Source of the DNA: Oceanimonas sp052119705
Lineage (GTDB): Bacteria; Pseudomonadota; Gammaproteobacteria; Enterobacterales; Aeromonadaceae
Assembly: GCF_052119705.1 (NCBI RefSeq)
Contig: NZ_JBGQOP010000008.1
Location: 1 to 64,000 of the forward strand
Direction: 5' to 3'
Length of the DNA stretch: 64,000 bases
A model generated the notes under the pieces. That model saw only the letters and a program-made list of their open reading frames with translations. It made no database searches and was not told where the DNA came from. This document shows positions 17,387-27,500 of the stretch, in pieces (the first letter of the stretch is position 1; every line of letters begins with the position of its first letter). Position numbers and translations under genes: made by a program.

Positions 17387-17995
17387 TTACTCAGCGGCTA
17401 TATTGCCTAACTTGGCCTCACGAAAGGCTGCTAACTTGTCTTCAATAATGCTGCGCGTGGCTTCGGCATTGTCTTTAATGCTGCCATCAAACACCTTTAA
17501 ACCGTCTAAAACCTTCACCGCTTCGCCGTAGCCTTTATCGATCGACTTAGTAATGATCGACAAAAACTTTTCCACCTGCTCGGCTTCCGGCATCTTGGTG
17601 TTTTGTTTTTGAAAGGTCTCAAAAAAGCCTAAGGCACCGTCTACGATACGCCCTGCGGTATTTTCTGCTGACCAATGATCGTCCGCTTGGCCGGCCATTT
17701 TTTCCGCCGTTACCGCATGGTCGGCTCCCAGCTCGGCGTTGATTTTATCCATAATTTCGCTATAGAGGATATTCATCGCCTTATCAGCGCCCTGCTTGGG
17801 GCCACCAAACATCGCCTCCACAATACCTTGGTTAGCACGGGCTTTAAGTTCGGTGCGCGAGGCGGTTAACTCTTCTTGTTTTACTTGCTGCTCGGGCTTT
17901 ACTTGCTGGCCTTTAGCTTGCTGACTCTTAGCGACTTGGGATTCAACGCGGCTAATTTTCGCCGCCGAACTATTAATAAGGGGAGTGACTGCCAT
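17387..17995 (-). CDS. DUF5610-type hypothetical protein
   Basis: A 202-residue cytosolic, largely helical protein resembling DUF5610 family members. A disordered Gln/Lys-rich stretch (residues about 15-50, QVKPEQQVKQEE) precedes a helical domain with DKAMNILYSEIMDKINAEL, GRIVDGALGFFETF and a C-terminal FDGSIKDNAEATRSIIEDKL. TAGGAG eight bases upstream supports the start at MAVTPLI rather than an ATG 11 codons earlier. No function is known. Expression looks monocistronic. Confidence 0.6.
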   Translation of the reverse strand: MAVTPLINSSAAKISRVESQVAKSQQAKGQQVKPEQQVKQEELTASRTELKARANQGIVEAMFGGPKQGADKAMNILYSEIMDKINAELGADHAVTAEKMAGQADDHWSAENTAGRIVDGALGFFETFQKQNTKMPEAEQVEKFLSIITKSIDKGYGEAVKVLDGLKVFDGSIKDNAEATRSIIEDKLAAFREAKLGNIAAE

Positions 17996-18182
17996 GATCC
18001 CGCTCCTATCTGCGTAAGGTGTACTCAACTCAATGAATGTTTACAGCCTTAAAGCTGCCATACAAGGTTATCGGCAGCTAGGCTGGCTTCTTAACCCATG
18101 CTTTAACTCGCTCCTTAACGTAAACGCCCTATTACTGGTAATCTACTATGCGTTTTAGCTTAATGATGGATAAGGACTCAAC

Positions 18183-19232
18183 ATGCAATATAGAGCGCTC
18201 GGCAATACCGGCCTCAAGGTCAGTCTTATTGGCCTTGGCACCATGACCTGGGGAGAACAAAACTCTGAGGCCGACGCCCATGCTCAGCTGGACATGGCGG
18301 TGGAGCATGGTATCAATTTCATAGACACGGCTGAGATGTACCCGATCCCGCCGCGCGAGCACACCCAAGGCGACACCGAACGCATGCTCGGACGCTGGCT
18401 CAGTGCGCGGGGCCTGCGCGAGCGCCTGATTATTGCCAGCAAAGCCGTAGGGCCATCACGCGACCCCGTGCGCCCTTCTTACTTTAGAAACGGCCAAGCT
18501 AAACTGGATCGCGCCAATTTAATCGCCGCAGTCGATGCCAGCTTAAGCCGCTTGCAAACCGATTATATCGACCTTTATCAGCTGCATTGGCCAGATCGCA
18601 GCGCCAACTACTTCGGTCAACTGGGCTTAACCGAGCTACCAGAAGAAGAAACCGTGCCCATTCTTGACACCTTGCAGGCATTGGCAGAATTAGTGGCCAG
18701 TGGCAAAATTCGCCACATTGGCGTATCAAACGAAACCCCATGGGGCATGCACCAATATTTAAGTTTGGCCAAACAAGAAAATTTACCGCGCATCCAAAGT
18801 ATTCAAAACCCTTACAATCTGCTTAATCGCAGCTTCGAGGTCGGCTTATCGGAATTTAGCTTGCGCGAGCAAGTGGGCTTGTTGGCGTATTCGCCACTGG
18901 CGATGGGCCTGCTCACCGGTAAGTACCAAGCTGGCGCGCGCCCAGAGGGTGCTCGTTTAAGCCTGTATCCGCGTTTTCAGCGCTACTTAAATCCCCAAGC
19001 CCAAGCAGCCAGTGAGGCTTACGCAAGCTTGGCGAAAGAGCATGGTTTTAGCCCGACGCAACTGGCACTGGCGTTTGTAAATACCCGCCCCTTTGTCACC
19101 AGTAACTTAATTGGCGCCACCACGCTGAAACAATTAAAAGAGAACATCGACAGCGTTAACATCAACTTAAGCCCTATCGTGCGCGCCTCTATAGAAGCAC
19201 TACATCAAACCATGCCCAATCCGGCAGTATGA
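18183..19232 (+). CDS. tas: Aldo/keto reductase Tas
   Basis: A 349-residue NADP(H)-dependent aldo/keto reductase very similar to E. coli Tas (tyrosine auxotrophy suppressor). Shared runs include LGTMTWGEQNSEADAHAQLD, FIDTAEMYP, IIASK, RLQTDYIDLYQLHWPDR, GVSNET and NPYNLLNRSFEVGLSE. The catalytic tetrad (Asp and Tyr in DTAEMY, Lys in IIASK, His in LHWPDR) is present. It acts in the cytosol and its physiological substrate is unclear. It is convergent with the ECF-linked secreted protein gene. Confidence 0.88.
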   Translation: MQYRALGNTGLKVSLIGLGTMTWGEQNSEADAHAQLDMAVEHGINFIDTAEMYPIPPREHTQGDTERMLGRWLSARGLRERLIIASKAVGPSRDPVRPSYFRNGQAKLDRANLIAAVDASLSRLQTDYIDLYQLHWPDRSANYFGQLGLTELPEEETVPILDTLQALAELVASGKIRHIGVSNETPWGMHQYLSLAKQENLPRIQSIQNPYNLLNRSFEVGLSEFSLREQVGLLAYSPLAMGLLTGKYQAGARPEGARLSLYPRFQRYLNPQAQAASEAYASLAKEHGFSPTQLALAFVNTRPFVTSNLIGATTLKQLKENIDSVNINLSPIVRASIEALHQTMPNPAV

Positions 19233-19243
19233 GTGAAGTGAGT

Positions 19244-19313
19244 GTGAGGCGTGAAGCGTGAAGCGTGAAGCGTGAAGCGTGAAGCGTGAAGCGTGAAGCG
19301 TGAAGCGTGAAGC
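19244..19313. repeat. Heptamer tandem repeat, (GTGAAGC)9 plus one variant
   Basis: Nine perfect head-to-tail copies of GTGAAGC occupy 19251-19313, preceded by one GTGAGGC. The unit is the same heptamer family (GTGAAGN) that caps the composite intergenic repeats elsewhere in the window. It starts 12 bases after the tas stop codon and lies in the gap between convergent genes. Confidence 0.95.
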
Positions 19314-19383
19314 AAAATAATTGGCCGCCGTGTCGCTGGCAACAAGGCGGCCTAGGTCGCGACGAATAAAAACGGCCGCTTTA

Positions 19384-20016
19384 TTAATGCAAATCGGCCA
19401 GCTTTACGTCTTTCATACCCAACTCTTGCGCCACGTCATACATGGCTTGGTTCAAGATCTTATGGGTGGTCTTATCCGCTTCATAACTCACTTTGGCATT
19501 AATATCCGCCATCACTTGGTTGTGTATGTTATTAGAGAGCGCTTTATCAAACAGGTAACCACTCCAAAAGGTGCTATCTGGCGCAGTACCAGCATTAACC
19601 AGTGTTTTGGCAAGCTCAGTTCCTGAGAGATCGGCAGGTTCAGGCAAACTAATACCCGCCTCCGTCGCGCGCTTAAGACCAAAGCCAATGGCCGCATCCA
19701 TGCCACTCAGGAAGGTGTTTACCTCATCTGCACCGTATTGCTTGGTTAGTTTGGCTACTTCGGCATCCACCGTCTTCTGGCCGAGCATGGCCACCAGTGC
19801 CTGTGCGAAGCTAAATTTTTCAGCGCCGCCACCTGCTTTTACTAGCGCCGCCGTCACATCTAACGCCGGATCGCCGCTGTAAATTGGGCCACCAAACATA
19901 TTCATTGCAGACTGCTGTTGTTGAGCATCCATTGAGTGATCCACATCCGCCGCCAGCACAGAGCCGGTAGCAAATGTCACCATAGTTGCCGCTAACAATA
20001 GAGTGGTAGTTTTCAT
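19384..20016 (-). CDS. Secreted protein linked to an ECF sigma factor
   Basis: A 210-residue protein with a signal peptide (MKTTTLLLAATMVTFATGSV, cleavage after VLA). The mature part is helical, with YSGDPALDVTAALVKAGGGA and FLSGMDAAIGFGLKRATEAG stretches. It has no cysteine and no recognised domain. The start at MKTTT is supported by AGGAG seven bases upstream; a longer frame is not. It follows the sigma factor gene by 45 bases on the same strand, so it is probably co-transcribed and could be an effector or periplasmic sensor of that regulon. Confidence 0.6.
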   Translation of the reverse strand: MKTTTLLLAATMVTFATGSVLAADVDHSMDAQQQQSAMNMFGGPIYSGDPALDVTAALVKAGGGAEKFSFAQALVAMLGQKTVDAEVAKLTKQYGADEVNTFLSGMDAAIGFGLKRATEAGISLPEPADLSGTELAKTLVNAGTAPDSTFWSGYLFDKALSNNIHNQVMADINAKVSYEADKTTHKILNQAMYDVAQELGMKDVKLADLH

Positions 20017-20061
20017 GGGTATTCTCCTTCGACTGTTAAACAAGGCGAAATCATCGCCGCT

Positions 20062-20799
20062 TCAAACTGGCTTGATCATCCCCCAACGAGTAAGCTCTGC
20101 CATCACATGTGCGGTTACGGCATCACAGTGTTTACCCGCAAACTCAAAGGTATCGGACGCTTGGCTCTTTGCCTGTTGCTCCAGATCCTTGCGCAGCATG
20201 ACTCGCGCCCGCGACAGGCGCTTTTTAACGACGTTTTCACTCAAACCTAAGCAAAAAGCACTGTCTATCACCGACATACCTTCTACTGCACGCAGCATAA
20301 AGACACTGCGATAGGTTTCGGGCAAGCGCCGAATAGCGGCTTCCAAAAGATGCTTCATTTCTTGCTGGCTGGCCGCCATTTCTGGTGGACTTGACCCGCC
20401 GTAGGAGCAATGGCCGTCCATAGGAGCCATGGTTTGGCCTCCCGCTGATTGAGAGTAAGCGAGAAAAATGACCTTCTCATCTAACGACACCTCAGAATGT
20501 TGTCGGCGCTGAATACTGATAGCTTGGTTAACCACAATGCGCGTCAACCAAGTTTTAAGAGACGCCCGTTCCTGATAAGAATCCATATGTTTAAAGGCGC
20601 TAAAATAAGCCTCTTGCACCGCTTCTTGCGCCCGACTTTCATCGTCTAATACGCCTCTTGCGGCACGAAACAACGCCCGATTATGGCGGCGCACTATCAG
20701 CTCAAACGCAGCCCCATCCCCCAAGCGAGCTCGCGCCAGCAAATTAGCATCGGTTAACTCAACCAGCGGCATGGGCGCTTCGGCTTTTGAACGGCTCAT
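20062..20799 (-). CDS. ECF-type sigma-70 family RNA polymerase sigma factor
   Basis: A 245-residue ECF sigma factor. Region 2 (about residues 20-95) has FELIVRRHNRALFRAARGVL, the EAVQEAYFSAFKH -10 recognition helix and LKTWLTRIVVNQA. Region 4 has LPETYRSVFMLRAVEGMSV and the helix-turn-helix CLGLSENVVKKRLSRAR. A Gly/Ser-rich linker of about 30 residues separates them. The C-terminal tail FEFAGKHCDAVTAHVMAEL fits a known ECF subgroup. GGAG nine bases before MSRSK sets the start. No anti-sigma gene is adjacent unless the downstream secreted protein has that role. Confidence 0.82.
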   Translation of the reverse strand: MSRSKAEAPMPLVELTDANLLARARLGDGAAFELIVRRHNRALFRAARGVLDDESRAQEAVQEAYFSAFKHMDSYQERASLKTWLTRIVVNQAISIQRRQHSEVSLDEKVIFLAYSQSAGGQTMAPMDGHCSYGGSSPPEMAASQQEMKHLLEAAIRRLPETYRSVFMLRAVEGMSVIDSAFCLGLSENVVKKRLSRARVMLRKDLEQQAKSQASDTFEFAGKHCDAVTAHVMAELTRWGMIKPV

Positions 20800-21280
20800 A
20801 ACACGATTCTCCATCACTGTTTTTGGAATGCCTACTCTATTAGACGCAGCAGATTAAAATCGGTGACATTTATTTTAAACACCGCCTGACCTTCAGTATG
20901 TACGTTAACTGTTAGTGAACCGGTTGAAATGCATTAACGGATGAAAGAGGGCAAATACTAAGCCTGTTTTAGCAGACGTAAATCTGTGCTCACATTACGC
21001 TACCGGCGTAACCGTTTGGCACAGTTTAGTGTGTCTTGAGCTTGGGGATGACTACATGCGATGGCTGATGGGGAGTGCGTACATGTAACACCGAATCTGT
21101 TGATTTGGTGCTTTTGTAGTGTGCCCGTCTCTTCAGCGAAGAGGACTTCGGCACGGTTTTGGTGTTGCCCATCAATTCAGAGAAGCCCTTTAACGCCTTT
21201 CCTGTTCCACAGAGCCCCTACAGGCCGACCGTTCCACCTGCCTCAAAAACCAACCGGTTTAACGCCCTGCCCTAATGTTA
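20800..21280. other. Intergenic region, no gene seen
   Basis: No supportable gene is present between the sigma factor and the CRISPR-side repeats. A small hairpin (TCTTC AGC GAAGA) lies at about 21130. Short open frames here have no ribosome-binding sites and no recognisable protein character. Confidence 0.4.
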
Positions 21281-21396
21281 TTTATAAGCCGCCTATGTGG
21301 CGGTGAAGTTTACAAAAACCGCTCAAAACTGGCAGTAACTTTCTGAACTGTCTGTGTGGCGGTGAAGGTTTCTAAGCTGCCTTTTTGACAGTTAAC
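21281..21396 (-). repeat. Degenerate type I-F CRISPR repeats (relic mini-array)
   Basis: Three 28-base units match the type I-F repeat consensus (reading GTTCACTGCC, central loop, GGCAGCTTAGAAA on the minus strand). They are 21281-21308 (22/28, with a re-paired stem CCGCC/GGCGG), 21340-21367 (about 23/28) and 21369-21396 (23/28, perfect over the last 13 bases). A weaker partial unit ends at 21339 with GGCAGTAAC. Spacers are lost or shrunken: one base separates the last two units. No I-F cas gene is in the window. Confidence 0.6.
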
Positions 21397-21425
21397 GAAT
21401 TTATTTTAGTATAAAAAACACACAG

Positions 21426-21445
21426 CCGGTTCCACCATGAACCGG
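21426..21445. repeat. Short inverted repeat near CRISPR trailer end
   Basis: CCGGTTC and GAACCGG flank CACCAT, a perfect seven-base stem 65 bases beyond the oldest CRISPR repeat. It could terminate the long pre-crRNA, though no T-run follows on the minus strand. Confidence 0.35.
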
Positions 21446-21510
21446 TGACTTAGAGAAGCACCCTGATTAAGTATCGGGCTAAACTTATAATTCCGCTGGA
21501 ACCATGCCTA

Positions 21511-24500
21511 GTTATAATCCCCGTGGGCACGGGGAACACCTCGGCACCGAAGACGACAGCCCACCCACACTCGGTTCATCCCCGTGGGCACGGGGAACGC
21601 CCTAGCCCCATCATAACATCAGACCATGCTTTCGGTTCATCCCCGTGGGCACGGGGAACGCTCTACCCCCGTGGCCGTTTGCGCAGATAAGCTCGGTTCA
21701 TCCCCGTGGGCACGGGGAACGCCTCAAGCTCAACGCTGATAAAGTTGCGTAAACCGGTTCATCCCCGTGGGCACGGGGAACGCGCATGATGGAGCATCCT
21801 GATGTAACTGGTGTGCGGTTCATCCCCGTGGGCACGGGGAACGCCTCAAGCTCAACGCTGATAAAGTTGCGCAAACCGGTTCATCCCCGTGGGCACGGGG
21901 AACGCGGGTTGATCGAGAGACTTTTTAGTGCCGTGCCCGGTTCATCCCCGTGGGCACGGGGAACGCTAACACTGCCGAAATCACGTCGCTTTTAATACCG
22001 GTTCATCCCCGTGGGCACGGGGAACGCGATCAAAGAAGACCATTATCCGCATAAATCTCCGGTTCATCCCCGTGGGCACGGGGAACGCCAGTGCCCAAGG
22101 TGAAGCACAGGTCACAAATGCGGTTCATCCCCGTGGGCACGGGGAACACTGTGGTTGAGTTTGGCAATGGGTTTAGCAGTGCGGTTCATCCCCGTGGGCA
22201 CGGGGAACACCCGACTCGTTGCGCCAAGTGTACGAAGATATACGGTTCATCCCCGTGGGCACGGGGAACACGTTGTTCATCACAATAATTCTCATTATAA
22301 ACCCGGTTCATCCCCGTGGGCACGGGGAACACTTTCTAACCGCAAAATTTGGCAGGTTCAAATGCGGTTCATCCCCGTGGGCACGGGGAACACTTAAAAT
22401 GGCAAGTCATCAAACTGACCAGCGCCGGTTCATCCCCGTGGGCACGGGGAACACGTGTAATAAACCTAACGCACCCACTGCGCGGGCGGTTCATCCCCGT
22501 GGGCACGGGGAACACCTCAACACGCTGGATCCGCAGGTGCTGCTTTACGGTTCATCCCCGTGGGCACGGGGAACACACTCACGCAGAATTGCAGCGGTTA
22601 GACAAAGGCGGTTCATCCCCGTGGGCACGGGGAACACGGCCAGTGGCCCCACTCTAACTAGGCGGCTTTCGGTTCATCCCCGTGGGCACGGGGAACACGA
22701 TAAAACGTGCTCATACTCCCGAGTCTCACCCGGTTCATCCCCGTGGGCACGGGGAACACAAGCGTGCTGCTATCGCTATGGCATTTGAGATCGGTTCATC
22801 CCCGTGGGCACGGGGAACACTTGCTAATGTTGCCCTGATAAATCCCTAGCGCCGGTTCATCCCCGTGGGCACGGGGAACACACGCCAAACGAAGAACTGT
22901 ACAAGTTCCCGACTGGTTCATCCCCGTGGGCACGGGGAACACAGTTAAATCTGAAATGCTTGATGTAAAATTAACGGTTCATCCCCGTGGGCACGGGGAA
23001 CACGGTCTAGGTCGGTTGTTGAGCGCTTCAAGGGGCGGTTCATCCCCGTGGGCACGGGGAACACTGCTTATGGGCAAAACCAGCGGCTTTAGCGGACGGT
23101 TCATCCCCGTGGGCACGGGGAACACGGGGTTATTTAGTTCTGACTCTGGCCGCCATACGGTTCATCCCCGTGGGCACGGGGAACACGATTAACCGCTCGT
23201 AGTGACCCTCGATTACGGCGGTTCATCCCCGTGGGCACGGGGAACACCGCTGGATTGGTTATCGAGCGCATCATAGTTTCGGTTCATCCCCGTGGGCACG
23301 GGGAACACGGGCGTCACATTCGCGGGGTTGGTTGCCGTTTCGGTTCATCCCCGTGGGCACGGGGAACACACAGTTAACATCGGGCAGGAAGTGGTTGACG
23401 GCGGTTCATCCCCGTGGGCACGGGGAACACCGATCGACGAACAAGATCGCGTTAACGTTACTCGGTTCATCCCCGTGGGCACGGGGAACACCGCCAAGTG
23501 GTGATCCTGAATAACGACACCGGCGGTTCATCCCCGTGGGCACGGGGAACACACAGACAGGCGCTTGGCTCTCGCTGGTGTTTGCGGTTCATCCCCGTGG
23601 GCACGGGGAACAGGCGTTGACGCTGAGTCCGGCGAAACTCCTAGACGGTTCATCCCCGTGGGCACGGGGAACACGGCGCCGATCTGCCTATGAGTACACG
23701 AAGTTTCGGTTCATCCCCGTGGGCACGGGGAACACGTATGCCGATCGATGAGGCCCCTCTACTGGCGCGGTTCATCCCCGTGGGCACGGGGAACACCTGA
23801 TGCAGTGGCACCCGCGCTAACAACAATACGGTTCATCCCCGTGGGCACGGGGAACACTGCAGATGCTATGACACGGGAGCCAATGCGCCCGGTTCATCCC
23901 CGTGGGCACGGGGAACACACTAACATCAGTCATGCCGATCAGCTTTACAGCGGTTCATCCCCGTGGGCACGGGGAACACCATAATAAAACCGTCTTGAAA
24001 TACCCGATCTGCGGTTCATCCCCGTGGGCACGGGGAACACTTTTATAAAGCATAGCATCATACTCACGTTCACGGTTCATCCCCGTGGGCACGGGGAACA
24101 CTACGACTCCAGTGTGAAGGTGCTGAACGATCACGGTTCATCCCCGTGGGCACGGGGAACACTTTAATCATTTCCTTAAAACCATCACCATTGGCGGTTC
24201 ATCCCCGTGGGCACGGGGAACACCACTAAAAACCTTTAATTTAGCCATGGGCCAACGGTTCATCCCCGTGGGCACGGGGAACACCTAAATGTAAAATTTT
24301 TCATCTTCTAACTTTCCGGTTCATCCCCGTGGGCACGGGGAACACGACGGCGTGAGGGCTTGGCTCTACGCCCATCACCGGTTCATCCCCGTGGGCACGG
24401 GGAACACGCTTTTGCCTTCCAACGTGCTCTAATTTAGCACGGTTCATCCCCGTGGGCACGGGGAACACCAGCGCGGAAGCATAGACAATGTTCGCCAACG

Positions 24501-27500
24501 CGGTTCATCCCCGTGGGCACGGGGAACACGCGAACGCAGCTTGAGCCTGCAGTGCTTCTTGCGGTTCATCCCCGTGGGCACGGGGAACACTCAGGGCTGC
24601 ACAGGCCGCGATAACGCTTACCCGGTTCATCCCCGTGGGCACGGGGAACACCAGCGTATTCGCTACATCGTCGGCGACTCAATCGGTTCATCCCCGTGGG
24701 CACGGGGAACACAACTCAAGGCCATCATCATCTACCCTTATAGTCGGTTCATCCCCGTGGGCACGGGGAACACATTAAGCCCGAGCGGGTTATCTAGCCT
24801 TTGCTCGGTTCATCCCCGTGGGCACGGGGAACACTTCCCGCGCAAGCGTACCCGCAAGGGCGTCTACGGTTCATCCCCGTGGGCACGGGGAACACAGTGG
24901 TCGTGGCCGAGCCACCCAACTCAGTCGCGGTTCATCCCCGTGGGCACGGGGAACACAAACCCATCGACCAGCATGCTGGCAGCTTCTGCGGTTCATCCCC
25001 GTGGGCACGGGGAACACGCTCTGATGCAGCCGAGCATTCTTTGATTAAACGGTTCATCCCCGTGGGCACGGGGAACACTGTCGAAAAAGCGATGCGAGTT
25101 ATAGCGACCTCGGTTCATCCCCGTGGGCACGGGGAACACGGGGCATGGAAGAGGAACCGACGAACCTAACCCGGTTCATCCCCGTGGGCACGGGGAACAC
25201 AGCCGCTACTGCCGCCGTAGATATAGCCACATCGGTTCATCCCCGTGGGCACGGGGAACACGATGCCCGTTTCAGCGTCATACCATTGGCCGTCGGTTCA
25301 TCCCCGTGGGCACGGGGAACACGGTTTAAAACTGGCGGCCAAGGTCAACGAAGCCGGTTCATCCCCGTGGGCACGGGGAACACAGAATTTAAGAGCGCTG
25401 GTAGTTTGGATCAGGCGGTTCATCCCCGTGGGCACGGGGAACACTAACCAAATCATTTCACCTTTCATACGCCCTGCGGTTCATCCCCGTGGGCACGGGG
25501 AACACTTCTCCGGTATTGGCCTTAGCGGTTGCTCGACCGGTTCATCCCCGTGGGCACGGGGAACACTAGTGGCTTAAAGCAAAAATCCTGATCGCATTCG
25601 GTTCATCCCCGTGGGCACGGGGAACACGGTATAGCCCAGCTGAAATATCTTGGCGCCCGCGGTTCATCCCCGTGGGCACGGGGAACACTGGTCAATCACG
25701 CCAGCGGCAGCAGGGGTAAACGGTTCATCCCCGTGGGCACGGGGAACACGACTGTAACGAAATGGAAAGCCTGCGCGCCACCGGTTCATCCCCGTGGGCA
25801 CGGGGAACACAAAGTCGATACGCACTCGGCCGGTGGGTAGCTCGGTTCATCCCCGTGGGCACGGGGAACACTTGCGAAGGGTCGGAGCCATCCAGCTGAT
25901 CGACGGTTCATCCCCGTGGGCACGGGGAACACTTGGCGTAACTGGTGTGCGGGTCAACACCAACCGGTTCATCCCCGTGGGCACGGGGAACACCCGTTAT
26001 GGGTGATGGCGCACCTATGGTACTGCGGTTCATCCCCGTGGGCACGGGGAACACGTTGGCTGCATCTGTTGCCTGAAAAACCAAGGCGGTTCATCCCCGT
26101 GGGCACGGGGAACACTAATCATCAAGCGTAAATCGTAATTGTGACGGCGGTTCATCCCCGTGGGCACGGGGAACACAAATTAACCTCTACCCCCGAGTAG
26201 TCCCTACCCGGTTCATCCCCGTGGGCACGGGGAACACTTCTTCTACTAGCTTCATTTCTGGAGCGTCATCGGTTCATCCCCGTGGGCACGGGGAACACAG
26301 CGCGGCAGCGGCTGCCAGTTCATCACATGACGGTTCATCCCCGTGGGCACGGGGAACACATTGCCGAACGAACACAGGACATGCGGTTCGCCGGTTCATC
26401 CCCGTGGGCACGGGGAACACCTTGAACTGCGACTGTATAGCGTCATCAATCTCGGTTCATCCCCGTGGGCACGGGGAACACTAATGTGATGGTGGTCACG
26501 CTTTTACGTTAAACGGTTCATCCCCGTGGGCACGGGGAACACTTTAACGGATGAAGAAAAGACTCGACTCATTACGGTTCATCCCCGTGGGCACGGGGAA
26601 CACTATGGCGCGAAATGGTCGAGGAACACGAGCAGCGGTTCATCCCCGTGGGCACGGGGAACACGATGGGCACATGCTGCCATTCCGCCACCCGCACGGT
26701 TCATCCCCGTGGGCACGGGGAACACCGCATCCGCATCTTTGAGCACAATCGCCCAGCCGGTTCATCCCCGTGGGCACGGGGAACACAATTAAGTGTTAAG
26801 AAGATTGCGCCGCTGGTACGGTTCATCCCCGTGGGCACGGGGAACACACCGAATCAGGCTATGCCATTTACCGTGGCCGCGGTTCATCCCCGTGGGCACG
26901 GGGAACACTCAGAAACTCAAGGCGTAGCGGGACCGTGTGACGGTTCATCCCCGTGGGCACGGGGAACACCTGACCCGTTACTAAACTCTTAATGTTCGCC
27001 TCGGTTCATCCCCGTGGGCACGGGGAACACATGAAGAAGTTCAAGCGTTTGAAGCCGGTTAACGGTTCATCCCCGTGGGCACGGGGAACACATTTACTTG
27101 ACCAATATAACTCTACTAAACAACGGTTCATCCCCGTGGGCACGGGGAACACTACACCGAAACCAAACCGCCTAGATGAAACATCGGTTCATCCCCGTGG
27201 GCACGGGGAACACTAACCGCTCATTTGCTGAGTTCGTGAAACGAGCGGTTCATCCCCGTGGGCACGGGGAACACCACGGAATCAATCCGCAAAACGTCGA
27301 CGTTTACGGTTCATCCCCGTGGGCACGGGGAACACCGTCACATGAGACGTCGTGACGTGTTCGCCTACGGTTCATCCCCGTGGGCACGGGGAACACCAAA
27401 GAAAGGCGCTGTAACGGCGCAACAAGACCGGTTCATCCCCGTGGGCACGGGGAACACAAAACTACCGAAATTTCAGCGCCTCGGTATGACGGTTCATCCC

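Noticed and set aside
19321..19626. 101-residue plus-strand frame antisense to the secreted protein gene
   Set aside because: It overlaps a gene with a signal peptide and good ribosome-binding site; the antisense frame lacks both.
21281..21396. Type I-F units as part of a CRISPR-associated Tn7-like transposon
   Set aside because: No tns genes, tniQ or transposon ends are visible; a simple array relic is the better explanation.
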